Shown: positions 1 to 8,189, numbered from the stretch's first letter. The stretch is DNA of 64,000 nucleotides from Actinokineospora terrae (GCF_900111175.1 NZ_FOGI01000007.1:372001-436000), one strand, 5' to 3'. Numbers and translations are program-made. Notes: a model not told the origin generated them from the letters alone.

Positions 1-2
1 CG

Positions 3-323
3 TGGTACGCCGAGTCGCGTCGCGTGGCGACGGTGTCGCGGGCGGTCTTCTGGCCAGTACCCAATGTGGACTCCGCGTTGGTTTTTCTCACCCGGCGGCC
101 AAGTCCGGAGGGTGTCGACCGCGCCGCGGTGTTCGCCGTCGTCGACGCCGCGTTCGCCCAACGCCGCAAGACGCTGCGCGCGGCACTGTCCGATTGGGCC
201 GGTTCACCCGCGCGGGCCGAGGCGGTGCTCACCTCGGCGGGGGTCGACCCGACCCTGAGGGGTGAGCAGTTGTCGGTAGGGGACTTCGTCCGGATAGCCC
301 AGGCGTTCACTCCGGTGCAGTAG
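3..323 (+). CDS. rsmA: 16S rRNA dimethyladenosine transferase, C-terminal part (5' end outside window)
   Basis: RsmA/KsgA dimethylates two adjacent adenosines near the 3' end of 16S rRNA during 30S maturation. Only the last ~106 codons are present; the frame is open from the first complete codon at base 3. The visible part holds the family's substrate-loop region (FWPVPNVDSALVFL) and the C-terminal helical domain (FAQRRKTLRAALS), ending in the usual LSVGDFVRIAQAF. It is the first gene of a block that matches the M. tuberculosis Rv1010 (ksgA) neighbourhood. Its usual partner ispE lies downstream but on the other strand. Confidence 0.93.
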   Translation, partial: WYAESRRVATVSRAVFWPVPNVDSALVFLTRRPSPEGVDRAAVFAVVDAAFAQRRKTLRAALSDWAGSPARAEAVLTSAGVDPTLRGEQLSVGDFVRIAQAFTPVQ

Positions 324-430
324 CGCGAACCCGCCACCGTTACTCCCCCGGTGTGATGTATCGAACCCGGGACCTCAACTTGACCTCACACGCTTGCTTT
401 TGGCGGTCCCGGTCGGGTCTACTCTTGGGG

Positions 431-522
431 CATTCCATCCCGAGCGGCCGAGAGACCTGGCTCCAAGACGCCGCAGCAACCACCCAACGTGGGCAGGTGC
501 TACCGCCAGGAGCGATGGAGGA
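431..522 (+). promoter_or_regulatory. SAM-I (S-box) riboswitch
   Basis: The core reads GAGAGACCTGGCTC, then GACGCCGCAGCAACCACC, then GGGCAGGTGCTACCGCCAGG, which are the hallmark blocks of the actinobacterial S-box leader. The outer P1 helix can form between TCCATC (434-439) and GATGGA (514-519). It lies in the 395-base gap after rsmA and upstream of a methionine-importer-type ATPase, the expected regulon. Because the 3' P1 strand overlaps the GGAGGAG ribosome-binding site of the small ORF at 533, SAM binding may act on translation of that ORF. A weak promoter candidate is TTGCTT (394) with TACTCT (420). Confidence 0.82.
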
Positions 523-532
523 GTGAGAACGG

Positions 533-616
533 ATGCAGATCCTCACCACACGCCGGGTCATCGACCAGTGCAGGCGTTCTGTGACGGCATGTCGACCGAT
601 GTGCGTAGCCCGCTGA
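533..616 (+). CDS. Short Cys/Arg-rich leader peptide (27 aa)
   Basis: A 27-residue ORF starts at ATG 533 behind a strong GGAGGAG. It contains LTTRRVID, then a basic stretch and Cys13, Cys20 and Cys24. The LTxRRxID..R..(S/T)A.CR pattern resembles the small putative leader peptides that often precede sulfur and other transporter genes in actinobacteria. It lies between the SAM riboswitch and the MetN-like gene. Inference: ribosome progress over the Cys codons may tune downstream expression, giving a second sulfur amino-acid input. It is too short for reliable homology, so this rests on pattern and position. Confidence 0.55.
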   Translation: MQILTTRRVIDQCRRSVTACRPMCVAR

Positions 617-718
617 TCTTCGCGTAGCACCACGTCTTTCGCAGCACCCCCCTCCCGGAACCGGACTGTCCTCTGTGGACTTCTGGTCTGCCGTCGCGCC
701 CGCTTGGAGTTAAGCACC

Positions 719-1726
719 GTGATCACCGTCGAGAACCTCAGCAAGTCCTTCTGGGGCAACACCGGCCCCGTCGTCGCCATCGATGACGTCACCCTGGACG
801 TGCCCACCGGCACCATCACCGGCGTGGTGGGCCCCTCCGGTTCCGGCAAGTCCACCCTCGCCCGCCTCGTCGCGCTGCAGGAACGCCCCGACAGCGGCGT
901 CATCCGCGTCGACGGCTTCAACACCGCCGCGCTGGACCCGCGCAGACTCCGGGCCGCCCGCAGGCGCATCGGCGTCATCACCCAGGGCGACCTGCTGCCG
1001 CAGCGCACCGCCGCGGGCAACATCGCGCTCCCGCTGGAGCAGGCCGGGATCGACGGCCCGCAGCGCCGCGAGAAGGTCGGCAAGCTGCTCGACCTGATCG
1101 GCCTCACCGACAAGGCCGCCCGCTACCCCGACACCCTCACCGACGGGCAGCGCGCCCGGGTCGAGGTCGCCCGCGCCCTGGTCGGCGACCCCGGGCTGCT
1201 GCTCGCCGACGACCCGACCCGCTCGCTCGACTCCGACGCCGCCGCCGGTGTGCTGACGGTGCTGGACCGGGCGCGCGCCGAACTGGGCGCCACGGTCCTG
1301 GTCGTGACCAGCGACTCCGGTGTCGTCCGGCGGATCGCCGACGACGTCGCGCTGCTCGACGGCGGCAAGATCACCGAGAGCGGCAGCCTGCTGTCGCTGG
1401 TGCAGGACGCGAACAGCCAGGTCGCGCAGACCCTGCTGCCCTCGATCGACGTCCCGAAGAGCGCCACCGCCGGGTACGACCGGGTCGCCGAGGTAGTCCT
1501 CATCGGCTTCGCCGCCGTCGGCGCCCTGCTGCCGGAGGCCACCTCCCGCTTCAGCACCAACATCTCCGTCATCGGCGGCGGCCTCACCCGCGTCGGCGAA
1601 ACCCCCGTAGCCCGCTTCCTCCTCGGCGTCACCGGCGCCTGGGCCGACCAGTCCCTGACCTGGATCGCCGAACGCGGCGGCGTCGTGCGGCCGCAGGTCG
1701 GTCTCGCCCGCACTGTTGCCGCCTGA
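719..1726 (+). CDS. MetN-like ABC ATP-binding protein with NIL domain, degenerate active site
   Basis: Related to MetN, the ATPase of the methionine importer. The start is GTG 719 with GGAG at 706-709 (335 aa). Walker A is GPSGSGKS (38-45). The other motifs are off consensus: the signature is LTDGQ instead of LSGGQ, Walker B ends in Asp-Asp (164-165) where a catalytic Glu is expected, and the H-loop His is Ser198 (VVTSDSG). A C-terminal NIL ligand-binding domain (about 260-335) is recognisable. No MetI permease or MetQ binding protein is adjacent. Inference: it may be a regulatory or weakly active ATPase rather than a normal importer motor. The SAM riboswitch upstream supports a methionine link. 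Confidence 0.8.
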   Translation: MITVENLSKSFWGNTGPVVAIDDVTLDVPTGTITGVVGPSGSGKSTLARLVALQERPDSGVIRVDGFNTAALDPRRLRAARRRIGVITQGDLLPQRTAAGNIALPLEQAGIDGPQRREKVGKLLDLIGLTDKAARYPDTLTDGQRARVEVARALVGDPGLLLADDPTRSLDSDAAAGVLTVLDRARAELGATVLVVTSDSGVVRRIADDVALLDGGKITESGSLLSLVQDANSQVAQTLLPSIDVPKSATAGYDRVAEVVLIGFAAVGALLPEATSRFSTNISVIGGGLTRVGETPVARFLLGVTGAWADQSLTWIAERGGVVRPQVGLARTVAA

Positions 1727-1738
1727 CGCTTTCTTGAT

Positions 1739-1770
1739 CGCCCGGCTCACTTCGGTGAGCCGGGCGATTT
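1739..1770 (+). terminator. Rho-independent terminator after the MetN-like gene
   Basis: A perfect 12-bp stem CGCCCGGCTCAC / GTGAGCCGGGCG closes a TTCG tetraloop and is followed by ATTTTCTT, 12 bases after the stop codon. Confidence 0.9.
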
Positions 1771-1906
1771 TCTTGTACCGCGCCCGGTCTTCGTTTGCCG
1801 CGCGCCACCGTGCTTCCCGCGCAAGACCGTGCTTCCCGCGCACCACCGTGCGGCGGCTCCTATTCCGCACTCATCCCGTCAGCCAGCCATGACCGCGCAC
1901 CTCTAG

Positions 1907-2197
1907 CGCGCGCCAGTCCTCTACACAGTCAGTCGCGACTACTCCTCGAACGCTCGCCAGTTCTCATACGCAGTCAGCCGTTGACAGCGCCTCCAGCGCG
2001 CGTCAATCCCCTTAAGCAGTCGGCCGTGACTGCGGACCTCGAGCGCGCGTCAATCCCTTACGCAGTCAACTGTGACTGCTCCTCTAACGCACGCCAGTCC
2101 CCTTGCACAGTCAACTGCGACCGCGGCTCTAGCGCACGCCAGTCCCTTTACTCAGTCAAACTGCGACCGCGCCCCCAACACGCGTCAATCCCCTTAG
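1907..2197. repeat. Imperfect ~45-bp tandem repeat, six copies plus a partial
   Basis: Units start at 1907, 1951, 1997, 2044, 2088, 2133 and 2181 and are 44-48 bp long. Each begins CGCRCGYCARTCCC, then has a CAGTCA core and GCGAC or GTGAC about 30 bases in. Copies are diverged by roughly 10-25 %, so the array is not recent. There are no unique spacers, which excludes a CRISPR array. Confidence 0.85.
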
Positions 2198-2239
2198 CCC
2201 ACAACAACTTATCCCCCGAACACGCCTCTAAGCCCACCC

Positions 2240-2400
2240 CAGCCCGCTTCGCGCGCACGCGGTCCCGACCCTGCCCAGCCCCCACCCACTCCGGGGGGCG
2301 TCCCAGTGCCAGTCTATCGGCACCCCCCGACAGACGATCTTGAAACAAGCCGCCGAAGATCCAGATGTGGATAACTTCTGTAGCTGGGACGGGTGAATTG
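2240..2400 (-). repeat. Short interspersed repeat, copy S1 (reverse)
   Basis: Read on the reverse strand it has, in order, ACAGAAGTTATCCACA, a TTTCAAGATCGTCTGTCGG block, GACGCCCCCCGGAG, a GGGTGGGGGC block and GCGTGCGCGC. The same order occurs at 8190-8345, and its second half at 3627-3712. A perfect DnaA-box 9-mer TTATCCACA lies at 2366-2374 (reverse). No ORF is supported. Confidence 0.85.
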
Positions 2401-2489
2401 GATTCACTCGGCGGGCAGGGGTTCGCAGGAAGCGGGCAACGGGCGCCGGGAGTACGCCGCCGCGGCGGGCAAGTCGTTCAGAAACTGGC

Positions 2490-3449
2490 TTAGGCGTGGG
2501 CTTCCGGAGGGACGGGGCGGTCCTCGGTCGCGGTGATGCGGGCGCCGGGGACGGGGCCGTGCGCCACGCGGACGGTGCGGCAGACGCCCGCGCCGGACAG
2601 CTCAGCGGCTACGCGCAGGGCGGCGTCGGCGTCCTCGCAGAGGAAGGCGCAAGTGGGGCCCGAGCCGGAGACGGTCCCCGCCAGGGCGCCCGCGGTGACA
2701 CCGGCGCGCAGGGTGCGGCGCAGGCCCGGGCGCAGGGAGACCGATGCGGCCTGCAGGTCGTTGCCGAGGAGCAGGGCGAGCTTGCGCGGGTCGCCGGTGG
2801 CGAGGGCCTCGAGGACGGGTTCGACGTCGCCGATGCGGGGTGGGTCGCCGTCGGCGCGGAGGCGGTCGAGCTCGCCGTAGACCTTGGGGGTCGACAGGCC
2901 GCGGCGGTCGAACGCGAGGACCCAGTGGTAGGTGTGCCTGGTCAGCACCGGCACGAGCCGCTCGCCCCGGCCGGTGCCCAGCGCGGTACCCCCGTGCAGC
3001 ACGAACGGGACGTCGCTGCCCAGCCGGGCGGCGACCTTCGCCAGCTCGTCGCGGCCGATGTCCAGCCGCCAGAGCGACGCCAGCCCGACCAGGGTCGCCG
3101 CGGCGTCCGCGCTGCCCCCGGCCATGCCCCCGGACACCGGGATGCCCTTGCGGATGACGATGCGCACCTTCGGCTCGTCCGCGTCCCGCCCCACGTGCCG
3201 CGCCAGCTCCTGCACCGCGCGCCAGGCCAGGTTGCTCGCGCCGGTCGGCACCGAGTCCGCCCCCTCGCCGTGCACCTCGACCCCCGGCTCATCGGCCACG
3301 GCGACGGTGACCTCGTCGGTCAACGACAACGCCTGGAACACGGTGGCCAGGTCGTGGTACCCGTCCGGCCGCAGGTCCCCCACGGCGAGGTGCAGGTTGA
3401 CCTTCGACGGCACCCGGACGGTCACCGGGGCAGGCACGACAGCGAGCAC
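2490..3449 (-). CDS. ispE: 4-diphosphocytidyl-2-C-methyl-D-erythritol kinase
   Basis: IspE phosphorylates CDP-ME in the MEP route to isoprenoid precursors. It is 319 aa, normal for the family, with GHMP-kinase motifs: the N-terminal VPSKVNLHLAVG and DGYHDLATVFQAL, and the ATP loop PVSGGMAGGSADAAA (about 105). The C-terminal GTVSGSGPTCAFLC is glycine-rich as expected. The start is GTG 3449; GTG 3426 is possible. In M. tuberculosis ispE follows rsmA on the same strand; here it is reversed and sits between inverted copies S1 and S2 of the short repeat. Confidence 0.95.
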   Translation of the reverse strand: MLAVVPAPVTVRVPSKVNLHLAVGDLRPDGYHDLATVFQALSLTDEVTVAVADEPGVEVHGEGADSVPTGASNLAWRAVQELARHVGRDADEPKVRIVIRKGIPVSGGMAGGSADAAATLVGLASLWRLDIGRDELAKVAARLGSDVPFVLHGGTALGTGRGERLVPVLTRHTYHWVLAFDRRGLSTPKVYGELDRLRADGDPPRIGDVEPVLEALATGDPRKLALLLGNDLQAASVSLRPGLRRTLRAGVTAGALAGTVSGSGPTCAFLCEDADAALRVAAELSGAGVCRTVRVAHGPVPGARITATEDRPVPPEAHA

Positions 3450-3826
3450 CCGGCCAGCCTACGGGGACCCGGCCGCGCACCATGAATCCCCTGGTCCACC
3501 TCACTCCCGGGTGAACTTTCCCGCCGCACCCCACCCAACCCGCACAGATCCCCAGGTCGCGCCATCCCCAACTCCCGAGTTGTCCACAGCTCGCCCCATT
3601 CCCCCTGGCCTGCACCCGTGACCCACTAGACTGGCGACGGGGACGCCCCCCGGAGAGGGTGGGGGCCGGGCTGGGGTGGGACCGCGCGTGCGCGTAAGAG
3701 GGGCTGGAGGGCGGGTAGGGCTAACGGAGCTGCGGGATGACGTCGAGTGGGCGCGGAGGTGGGGTTACCGGCTACGGCGGTGGCGGTGGGTAAGAGCGTC
3801 AGGCTGCGGAGAGACGCGAGGGGCGG
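3450..3826. other. Intergenic region with repeat copy S2
   Basis: No gene is seen. The first part is a C-rich stretch upstream of ispE containing TTGTCCACA (3580-3588). The second half is the truncated S2 repeat (3627-3712), followed by G-rich sequence. Confidence 0.6.
3580..3712 (+). repeat. Short interspersed repeat, copy S2 (partial, forward)
   Basis: From 3627 it matches S1 and S3: TAGACTGGC, GGGACGCCCCCCGGAG, GGGTGGGGGC, GGACCGCG and GTGCGCG in the same order. The first half of the repeat is not conserved, but TTGTCCACA occurs at 3580-3588, where S1 and S3 carry their own 9-mer. It is inverted relative to S1. Confidence 0.75.
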
Positions 3827-4351
3827 CTAATAGCTCCAGTGCCAGCCGGTGACGTCGTTGGGGAGGTTGTGGGGTTTGTAGGTCAGGGTGCCGTGGACGC
3901 TGGCGGAGTCGATGAGGACCACGCCGTAGTAGCCGGAGTCGGAGAGGTAGAAGTCGTCCGGGAGGTAGCGGTGTTCGGGGAGGCAGGACGTCACGATGCC
4001 CTTGCCGGTCTGCTTGCCGTCGGCGTCCTCGGTGGCGAAGTCGCCCGCGCTCATCCACCAGCCGGAGTCGGGCTGGTACTGCTCGCTGGTCTTGAGCACG
4101 ATGGTGGCGGCGAGGTAGTGGCCGTTGTTGGGCGGCAGGCTGCCCGGCTCGGTGCAGTCGACGGCCACGACGCTGTCCAGCCAGAGGGTGGCCAGGGTGG
4201 GGCTGCCGCTCGAGCGGATCGCGATCTGGCCGCCGAGGCGGGCCGCGGTGGTCCCCCCGGACGGCTCGGACCCGCTCGAACAGGCGGCGAGCAGCAGGCC
4301 CGCGGCCACCGCGGCGACCGGGAACCGCGCCAACCGGCGCACGTACGACAT
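3827..4351 (-). CDS. Hypothetical secreted lipoprotein
   Basis: 174 aa with a clear lipoprotein signal: a basic N-terminus (YVRRLARF), a hydrophobic core, lipobox LLAAC at about residue 24, then a Ser/Gly/Thr-rich linker. The rest is a soluble domain with short beta-like segments (GHYLAATIVLKTSEQY, KGIVTSCLPEHRYLPDD) ending in WHWSY. The layout recalls DUF4352-type extracellular domains, but I cannot assign a family. It is divergent from the ABC-F gene across an unusually AT-rich 240-base gap. Confidence 0.75.
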   Translation of the reverse strand: MSYVRRLARFPVAAVAAGLLLAACSSGSEPSGGTTAARLGGQIAIRSSGSPTLATLWLDSVVAVDCTEPGSLPPNNGHYLAATIVLKTSEQYQPDSGWWMSAGDFATEDADGKQTGKGIVTSCLPEHRYLPDDFYLSDSGYYGVVLIDSASVHGTLTYKPHNLPNDVTGWHWSY

Positions 4352-4594
4352 TTGACCTCCAGACGAACTTCTATGTCGTAACTAGTCGAATTTTGTTACC
4401 ACGTCAAAAGAATCACACGGAGCGTGTCCGAACGGTTGCGCGCAAACGGAACCGCTCACCTTCGGTCGCCGTCCGAATGCGCTCGATATTCGGTAAAACT
4501 GGGAAAGTGACGGCCCGCACCCGGTCGACCACCGGCCACGGTGGATACGCTTGCCCCCGGTGTGTCCGGCGGATGGCGGGGAGTGCGGGGCTAG

Positions 4595-6373
4595 ATGACC
4601 AACCTGGTCAACCTGGAGAACGTCAGCAAGAGCTTCGGTGTGCGGCCGCTGCTGGACGGGGTTTCCCTCGGTGTAGGGCGCGGTGATCGCATCGGCGTCG
4701 TTGGGCTCAACGGCGGCGGTAAGACCACCCTGCTCGAGGTGCTGGCAGGCCTAGAGCCCGCCGACGAGGGCAGGGTGTCGCGTGTGCGCGACCTGCGGAT
4801 GGCGGTGGTGACGCAGCGCACGGAGTTGGCGCCGGGGTCCACTGTGCGCAACGCCGTGCTGGATCCACTCGGGATCACCGAGGACCACCAGTGGGCGGCC
4901 GACCCGAGGGCGCGGTCGATCCTCACCGGCCTGGAGATCACCACGCTCGGCCTGGACAGCCCGGTCGACACGATGTCCGGCGGTGAGCGGCGCCGGGTCG
5001 CGCTGGCCGCCGCGCTGGTGCGCGAGCTGGACCTGGTGGTGCTCGACGAGCCGACCAACCACCTCGACGTCGAGGGCGTGCAGTGGCTGGCCGACCACCT
5101 GATCTCCCGGGGCACCGCGCTGGTGGTCGTCACCCACGACCGCTGGTTCCTCGACACCGTCTGCAGCCGCACCTGGGAGGTCGTCGGCGGCCAGGTCGAG
5201 CAGTACGAGGGCGGGTACGCCGACTGGATCTACGCCAGGGCCGAGCGCGCCAGGCTGGCCGACACGCTGGAGGAGAAGCGCCGCAACCTGGCCCGCAAGG
5301 AGCTGGCCTGGCTGCGCCGCGGCGCCCCGGCCCGCACCTCGAAGCCGCGCTACCGGATCGACGCGGCCGAGGCGCTGATCGCCGACGTCCCGCCGCCGCG
5401 CGACAACGTGGAGCTGCTGGCGTTCGCCAAGCGGCGCCTCGGGCGGACCGTGGTCGAGTTGGAGGACGTGTCGATCAGCGCGGGGGACAAGCCGATCCTC
5501 GACCGCGAGACGTGGCGCATCGGGCCCGGTGATCGTGTCGGGCTCGTGGGCGTCAACGGCTCAGGTAAGACCACCGTGCTCCGGTTGCTTGCAGGCGATA
5601 GCGAGCCTCAGGCCGGTAAGCGGATCCAGGGTCAGACCGTCCGTTTGGCCCACCTGACGCAGGAACTGCACGAGCTACCGCCGCAGCTACGGGTCCTAGA
5701 GGCGGTCGAGGAGATCGCGCGCCGCGTGACGCTCGGCAAGCAGGACCTGTCGGCGTCGCAGCTCGCGGAGCGGTTCGGGTTCCCGGCGAACAAGCAGTGG
5801 ACCCCGATCGGCGACCTGTCCGGCGGCGAGCGGCGCAGGCTCCAGCTGGCCAGGCTGCTGATGGCCGAGCCGAACGTGCTGCTGCTCGACGAGCCGACCA
5901 ACGACCTCGACATCGACACCCTCCAGCAGCTGGAGGACCTGCTCGACTCGTGGCCGGGCACCATCGTCGTGGTCTCGCACGACCGGTACCTGGTGGAACG
6001 CGTCTGCGACCGGGTCGTCGCCCTCTTCGGCGACGGCAAGGTGACGCACCTGGTCGGCGGCATCGAGGAGTACCTGACCAGGCGCGCCGCGAGCCTGGCC
6101 GCCGCCTCACCCGCCAAGCCCCAGCCCGCGGCGGCCGCCACCGCCGTCAAGGTCAACGCGGCCGACCGGCGCGCGGCGCAGAAGGAGCTGGCCAGGCTGG
6201 AGCGTCAGGTCGAGACCCTGGCGAAGAAGGAGGCCACGCTGCACGCGGCCCTCGCGGAGGCGGCCACCGACGCCGCCAAGCTGCTCGAACTCGACGCGGA
6301 GCTGCGGTCGGTCGTCGCGACGAAGGACGAACTGGAGCAGCGGTGGCTCGAACTGGCCGATACCGCGGAGTAA
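4595..6373 (+). CDS. ABC-F family ATPase (Uup-like translation factor)
   Basis: A soluble tandem ABC protein with no membrane domain, 592 aa. ABC-F proteins bind the ribosomal E-site region and act on stalled or perturbed translation. Both cassettes are intact: Walker A GLNGGGKTT and GVNGSGKTT, signatures MSGGERRRVA and LSGGERRRLQ, and Walker B LDEPTNHLD and LDEPTNDLD. The charged linker between the domains (about 215-290) is the P-site tRNA interaction motif. The C-terminal 65 residues form a coiled coil (RRAAQKELARLERQVETLAK) typical of the Uup group. It may alternatively give antibiotic resistance; nothing here decides. Confidence 0.92.
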   Translation: MTNLVNLENVSKSFGVRPLLDGVSLGVGRGDRIGVVGLNGGGKTTLLEVLAGLEPADEGRVSRVRDLRMAVVTQRTELAPGSTVRNAVLDPLGITEDHQWAADPRARSILTGLEITTLGLDSPVDTMSGGERRRVALAAALVRELDLVVLDEPTNHLDVEGVQWLADHLISRGTALVVVTHDRWFLDTVCSRTWEVVGGQVEQYEGGYADWIYARAERARLADTLEEKRRNLARKELAWLRRGAPARTSKPRYRIDAAEALIADVPPPRDNVELLAFAKRRLGRTVVELEDVSISAGDKPILDRETWRIGPGDRVGLVGVNGSGKTTVLRLLAGDSEPQAGKRIQGQTVRLAHLTQELHELPPQLRVLEAVEEIARRVTLGKQDLSASQLAERFGFPANKQWTPIGDLSGGERRRLQLARLLMAEPNVLLLDEPTNDLDIDTLQQLEDLLDSWPGTIVVVSHDRYLVERVCDRVVALFGDGKVTHLVGGIEEYLTRRAASLAAASPAKPQPAAAATAVKVNAADRRAAQKELARLERQVETLAKKEATLHAALAEAATDAAKLLELDAELRSVVATKDELEQRWLELADTAE

Positions 6374-6394
6374 CACTGATCTAGGCTTGGCGGC

Positions 6395-8059
6395 ATGAGC
6401 CGGTTCGTCGACATGCTGCTGGACACCGCGCGCACCAGGGGTGAGCGGAAGGGCATCACCACCGGGGAGCCCAAGGAGCCCGTCCGCCACACCTGGGGGC
6501 AGGTGCACGAGCGCGCGCTGCGCATGGCGGGCGCCCTGGCCGCCGGTGGGCTCGGCAGGCACGGCGCGGTGGCGGTGCTGGCCGCCGAGCCGGTCGCCAT
6601 CGCCCCCGCGGTGCAGGCGGTGTGGCTGGCAGGCGGCAGCGTGACCATGCTGCACCAGCCGACCGCGCGCACCGACCTGGCCGAGTGGGCGCACGACACC
6701 GTGCGCGTGCTCAACATGATCGACTCCAAGCTCGTCCTGCTCGGCGCCCCGTTCGACCAGCTGGCCCCGCTGCTCGACGAGCACGGCATCGGCTACCTGC
6801 GGCTGGCCGACCTCGACAGCGGCGCCCCGCTCGCCGACGTCGTCGAGGTGGGCGAGGACGCGCCCGCGCTGCTGCAGCTCACCAGCGGCTCGACCGCCGA
6901 CCCGAAGGCCGTGCGGATCACCCACGGCAACCTGTTCTCCAACCTGACCGCCATGGTCGACACCGCCGAGATCGACACCGAGGCCGACGTCATGGTGTCC
7001 TGGCTGCCGCTGTTCCACGACATGGGCATGGTCGGCTTCCTGACCGTCCCGATGACCGCGGGCATCGAACTGGTCAAGGTCACCCCGGTCGAGTTCCTCG
7101 GCGGCCCGCTCATCTGGGCCGACCTGATCTCCCGCTACGGCGGCACGATCACCGCCGCGCCCAACTTCGCCTACGCGCTGCTCGGCCGCCGACTGTCCGG
7201 AGTGGACGAAGAGGGGCGGTACGACCTGTCGTCGCTGCGGTTGGCGCTCAACGGGGCCGAGCCGATCGACGAGAAGGCGGTGCTGGCGTTCACGGGCGAG
7301 GGCGCCCGGTTCGGCCTGCGTGCGGAGTGCGTGTTCCCCGCGTACGGGATGGCCGAGGCGACGCTGGCGGTGTCGTTCGCGCCGCTGTTCACCGGGCTGA
7401 CCCTCGACCACGTCGACGCGGAGAAGCTGGAGTCCGACAACCTCGCGGTACCGGCCGGTGTGGACTCCGGGCGGGCGTTCGCGGTGCTGGGCAAGCCGTT
7501 GCGGGGGATCGAGGCGCAGATCGTGTCGCCGGAGGGCGTGGTGCTCGGCTCCCGCCAGGTCGGCGAGATCCGACTGCGCGGCGAGGCCGTGACGCCGGGG
7601 TACCTGACGGTCGACGGTCCTGTCGCGACACAGGACGCCGAGGGATGGCTTGCCACCGGGGACATCGGGTACCTGGTGGACGGCCAGATCGTCATCTGCG
7701 GGCGCCGCAAGGACGTGATCATCCTCGGCGGGCGCAACATCTACCCGACCGACATCGAGCGCGCCGCGTCCACTGTGGAGGGTGTGCGGGCCGGGAACGC
7801 GGTCGCCGTGCGGATCGACGCGGGCTCCCGGCGGGAGCGGTTCGCGGTGGTCGTCGAATCCCGCCTGGCCGAGGACGACACCGCCGTGAAGGGCCTGCGC
7901 AAGGACGTCGCGGCCCGGGTGTTCGAGGCCGTGAACGCCCGCCCGGTCGCGGTGGTGGTCCTCAAGCCGGGCTCCCTGCCGAAGACCCCCTCCGGCAAAC
8001 TCCGCCGCGCCGCCGCCGGCGAACAGGTCCTGGCGACGATCAAGGCCTCCGAGGGCTGA
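6395..8059 (+). CDS. Fatty-acyl-AMP ligase / acyl-CoA synthetase, Pks16 (Rv1013) type
   Basis: An adenylate-forming enzyme that activates a carboxylic (probably fatty) acid as acyl-AMP. 554 aa, start ATG 6395, 21 bases after the ABC-F stop, so probably co-transcribed. Visible motifs: LTSGSTADPKAVRITHGN (about 163), SWLPLFHDMGM, NGAEPI, PAYGMAEATLAVSF, TGDIGYL, CGRRKDVIILGGRNIYP and the C-terminal catalytic lysine motif LPKTPSGKLRR. FHDMGM and GRNIYPTDIE are typical of the FAAL branch. Gene position equals M. tuberculosis pks16 between ispE and pth. The substrate is unknown. Confidence 0.88.
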   Translation: MSRFVDMLLDTARTRGERKGITTGEPKEPVRHTWGQVHERALRMAGALAAGGLGRHGAVAVLAAEPVAIAPAVQAVWLAGGSVTMLHQPTARTDLAEWAHDTVRVLNMIDSKLVLLGAPFDQLAPLLDEHGIGYLRLADLDSGAPLADVVEVGEDAPALLQLTSGSTADPKAVRITHGNLFSNLTAMVDTAEIDTEADVMVSWLPLFHDMGMVGFLTVPMTAGIELVKVTPVEFLGGPLIWADLISRYGGTITAAPNFAYALLGRRLSGVDEEGRYDLSSLRLALNGAEPIDEKAVLAFTGEGARFGLRAECVFPAYGMAEATLAVSFAPLFTGLTLDHVDAEKLESDNLAVPAGVDSGRAFAVLGKPLRGIEAQIVSPEGVVLGSRQVGEIRLRGEAVTPGYLTVDGPVATQDAEGWLATGDIGYLVDGQIVICGRRKDVIILGGRNIYPTDIERAASTVEGVRAGNAVAVRIDAGSRRERFAVVVESRLAEDDTAVKGLRKDVAARVFEAVNARPVAVVVLKPGSLPKTPSGKLRRAAAGEQVLATIKASEG

Positions 8060-8089
8060 TCTGTCCACTGTGGACGCTAGTTGTGCTGT

Positions 8090-8137
8090 GCCGCCCCGTT
8101 CACCCTGGCCCTGAGCGACTTGGGTCAGCGGGGCGGC
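8090..8137 (+). terminator. Probable terminator hairpin after the acyl-AMP ligase
   Basis: A 9-bp stem GCCGCCCCG / CGGGGCGGC encloses about 30 bases with a short inner stem. There is no long U-tract, so it could be a stability hairpin. Confidence 0.5.
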
Positions 8138-8189
8138 TCGTTTGGGTGCTCGACGCTCTGACCTGCGGTTTCTTGCGCTACCGGGTGGC

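Larger units (their letters stand above)
1771..2489. other. 719-base intergenic region with tandem array and short repeat copy S1
   Basis: I see no gene here. It holds a 45-bp imperfect tandem array (1907-2197) and a reverse-oriented copy of the short interspersed repeat (about 2240-2400). Open frames across the array are artefacts of the repeat's composition. Confidence 0.7.

Noticed and set aside
350..385. tRNA-like T-arm (GGTTCGA on the reverse strand near 353-359)
   Set aside because: No matching acceptor, D-arm or anticodon arm; the sequence after TTCGATA does not pair with the stem.
710..1870. 386-codon reverse open frame over the MetN-like gene
   Set aside because: Antisense shadow with Gly/Asp/Ala/Gln bias and no ribosome-binding site.
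1907..2197. CRISPR array
   Set aside because: Units are contiguous with no unique spacers, are diverged, and no cas genes are present.
1795..2343. 182-codon forward ORF across the 45-bp repeats
   Set aside because: The unit length varies from 44 to 48 bases, so no reading frame is preserved between repeats; the start lies within the intergenic region.
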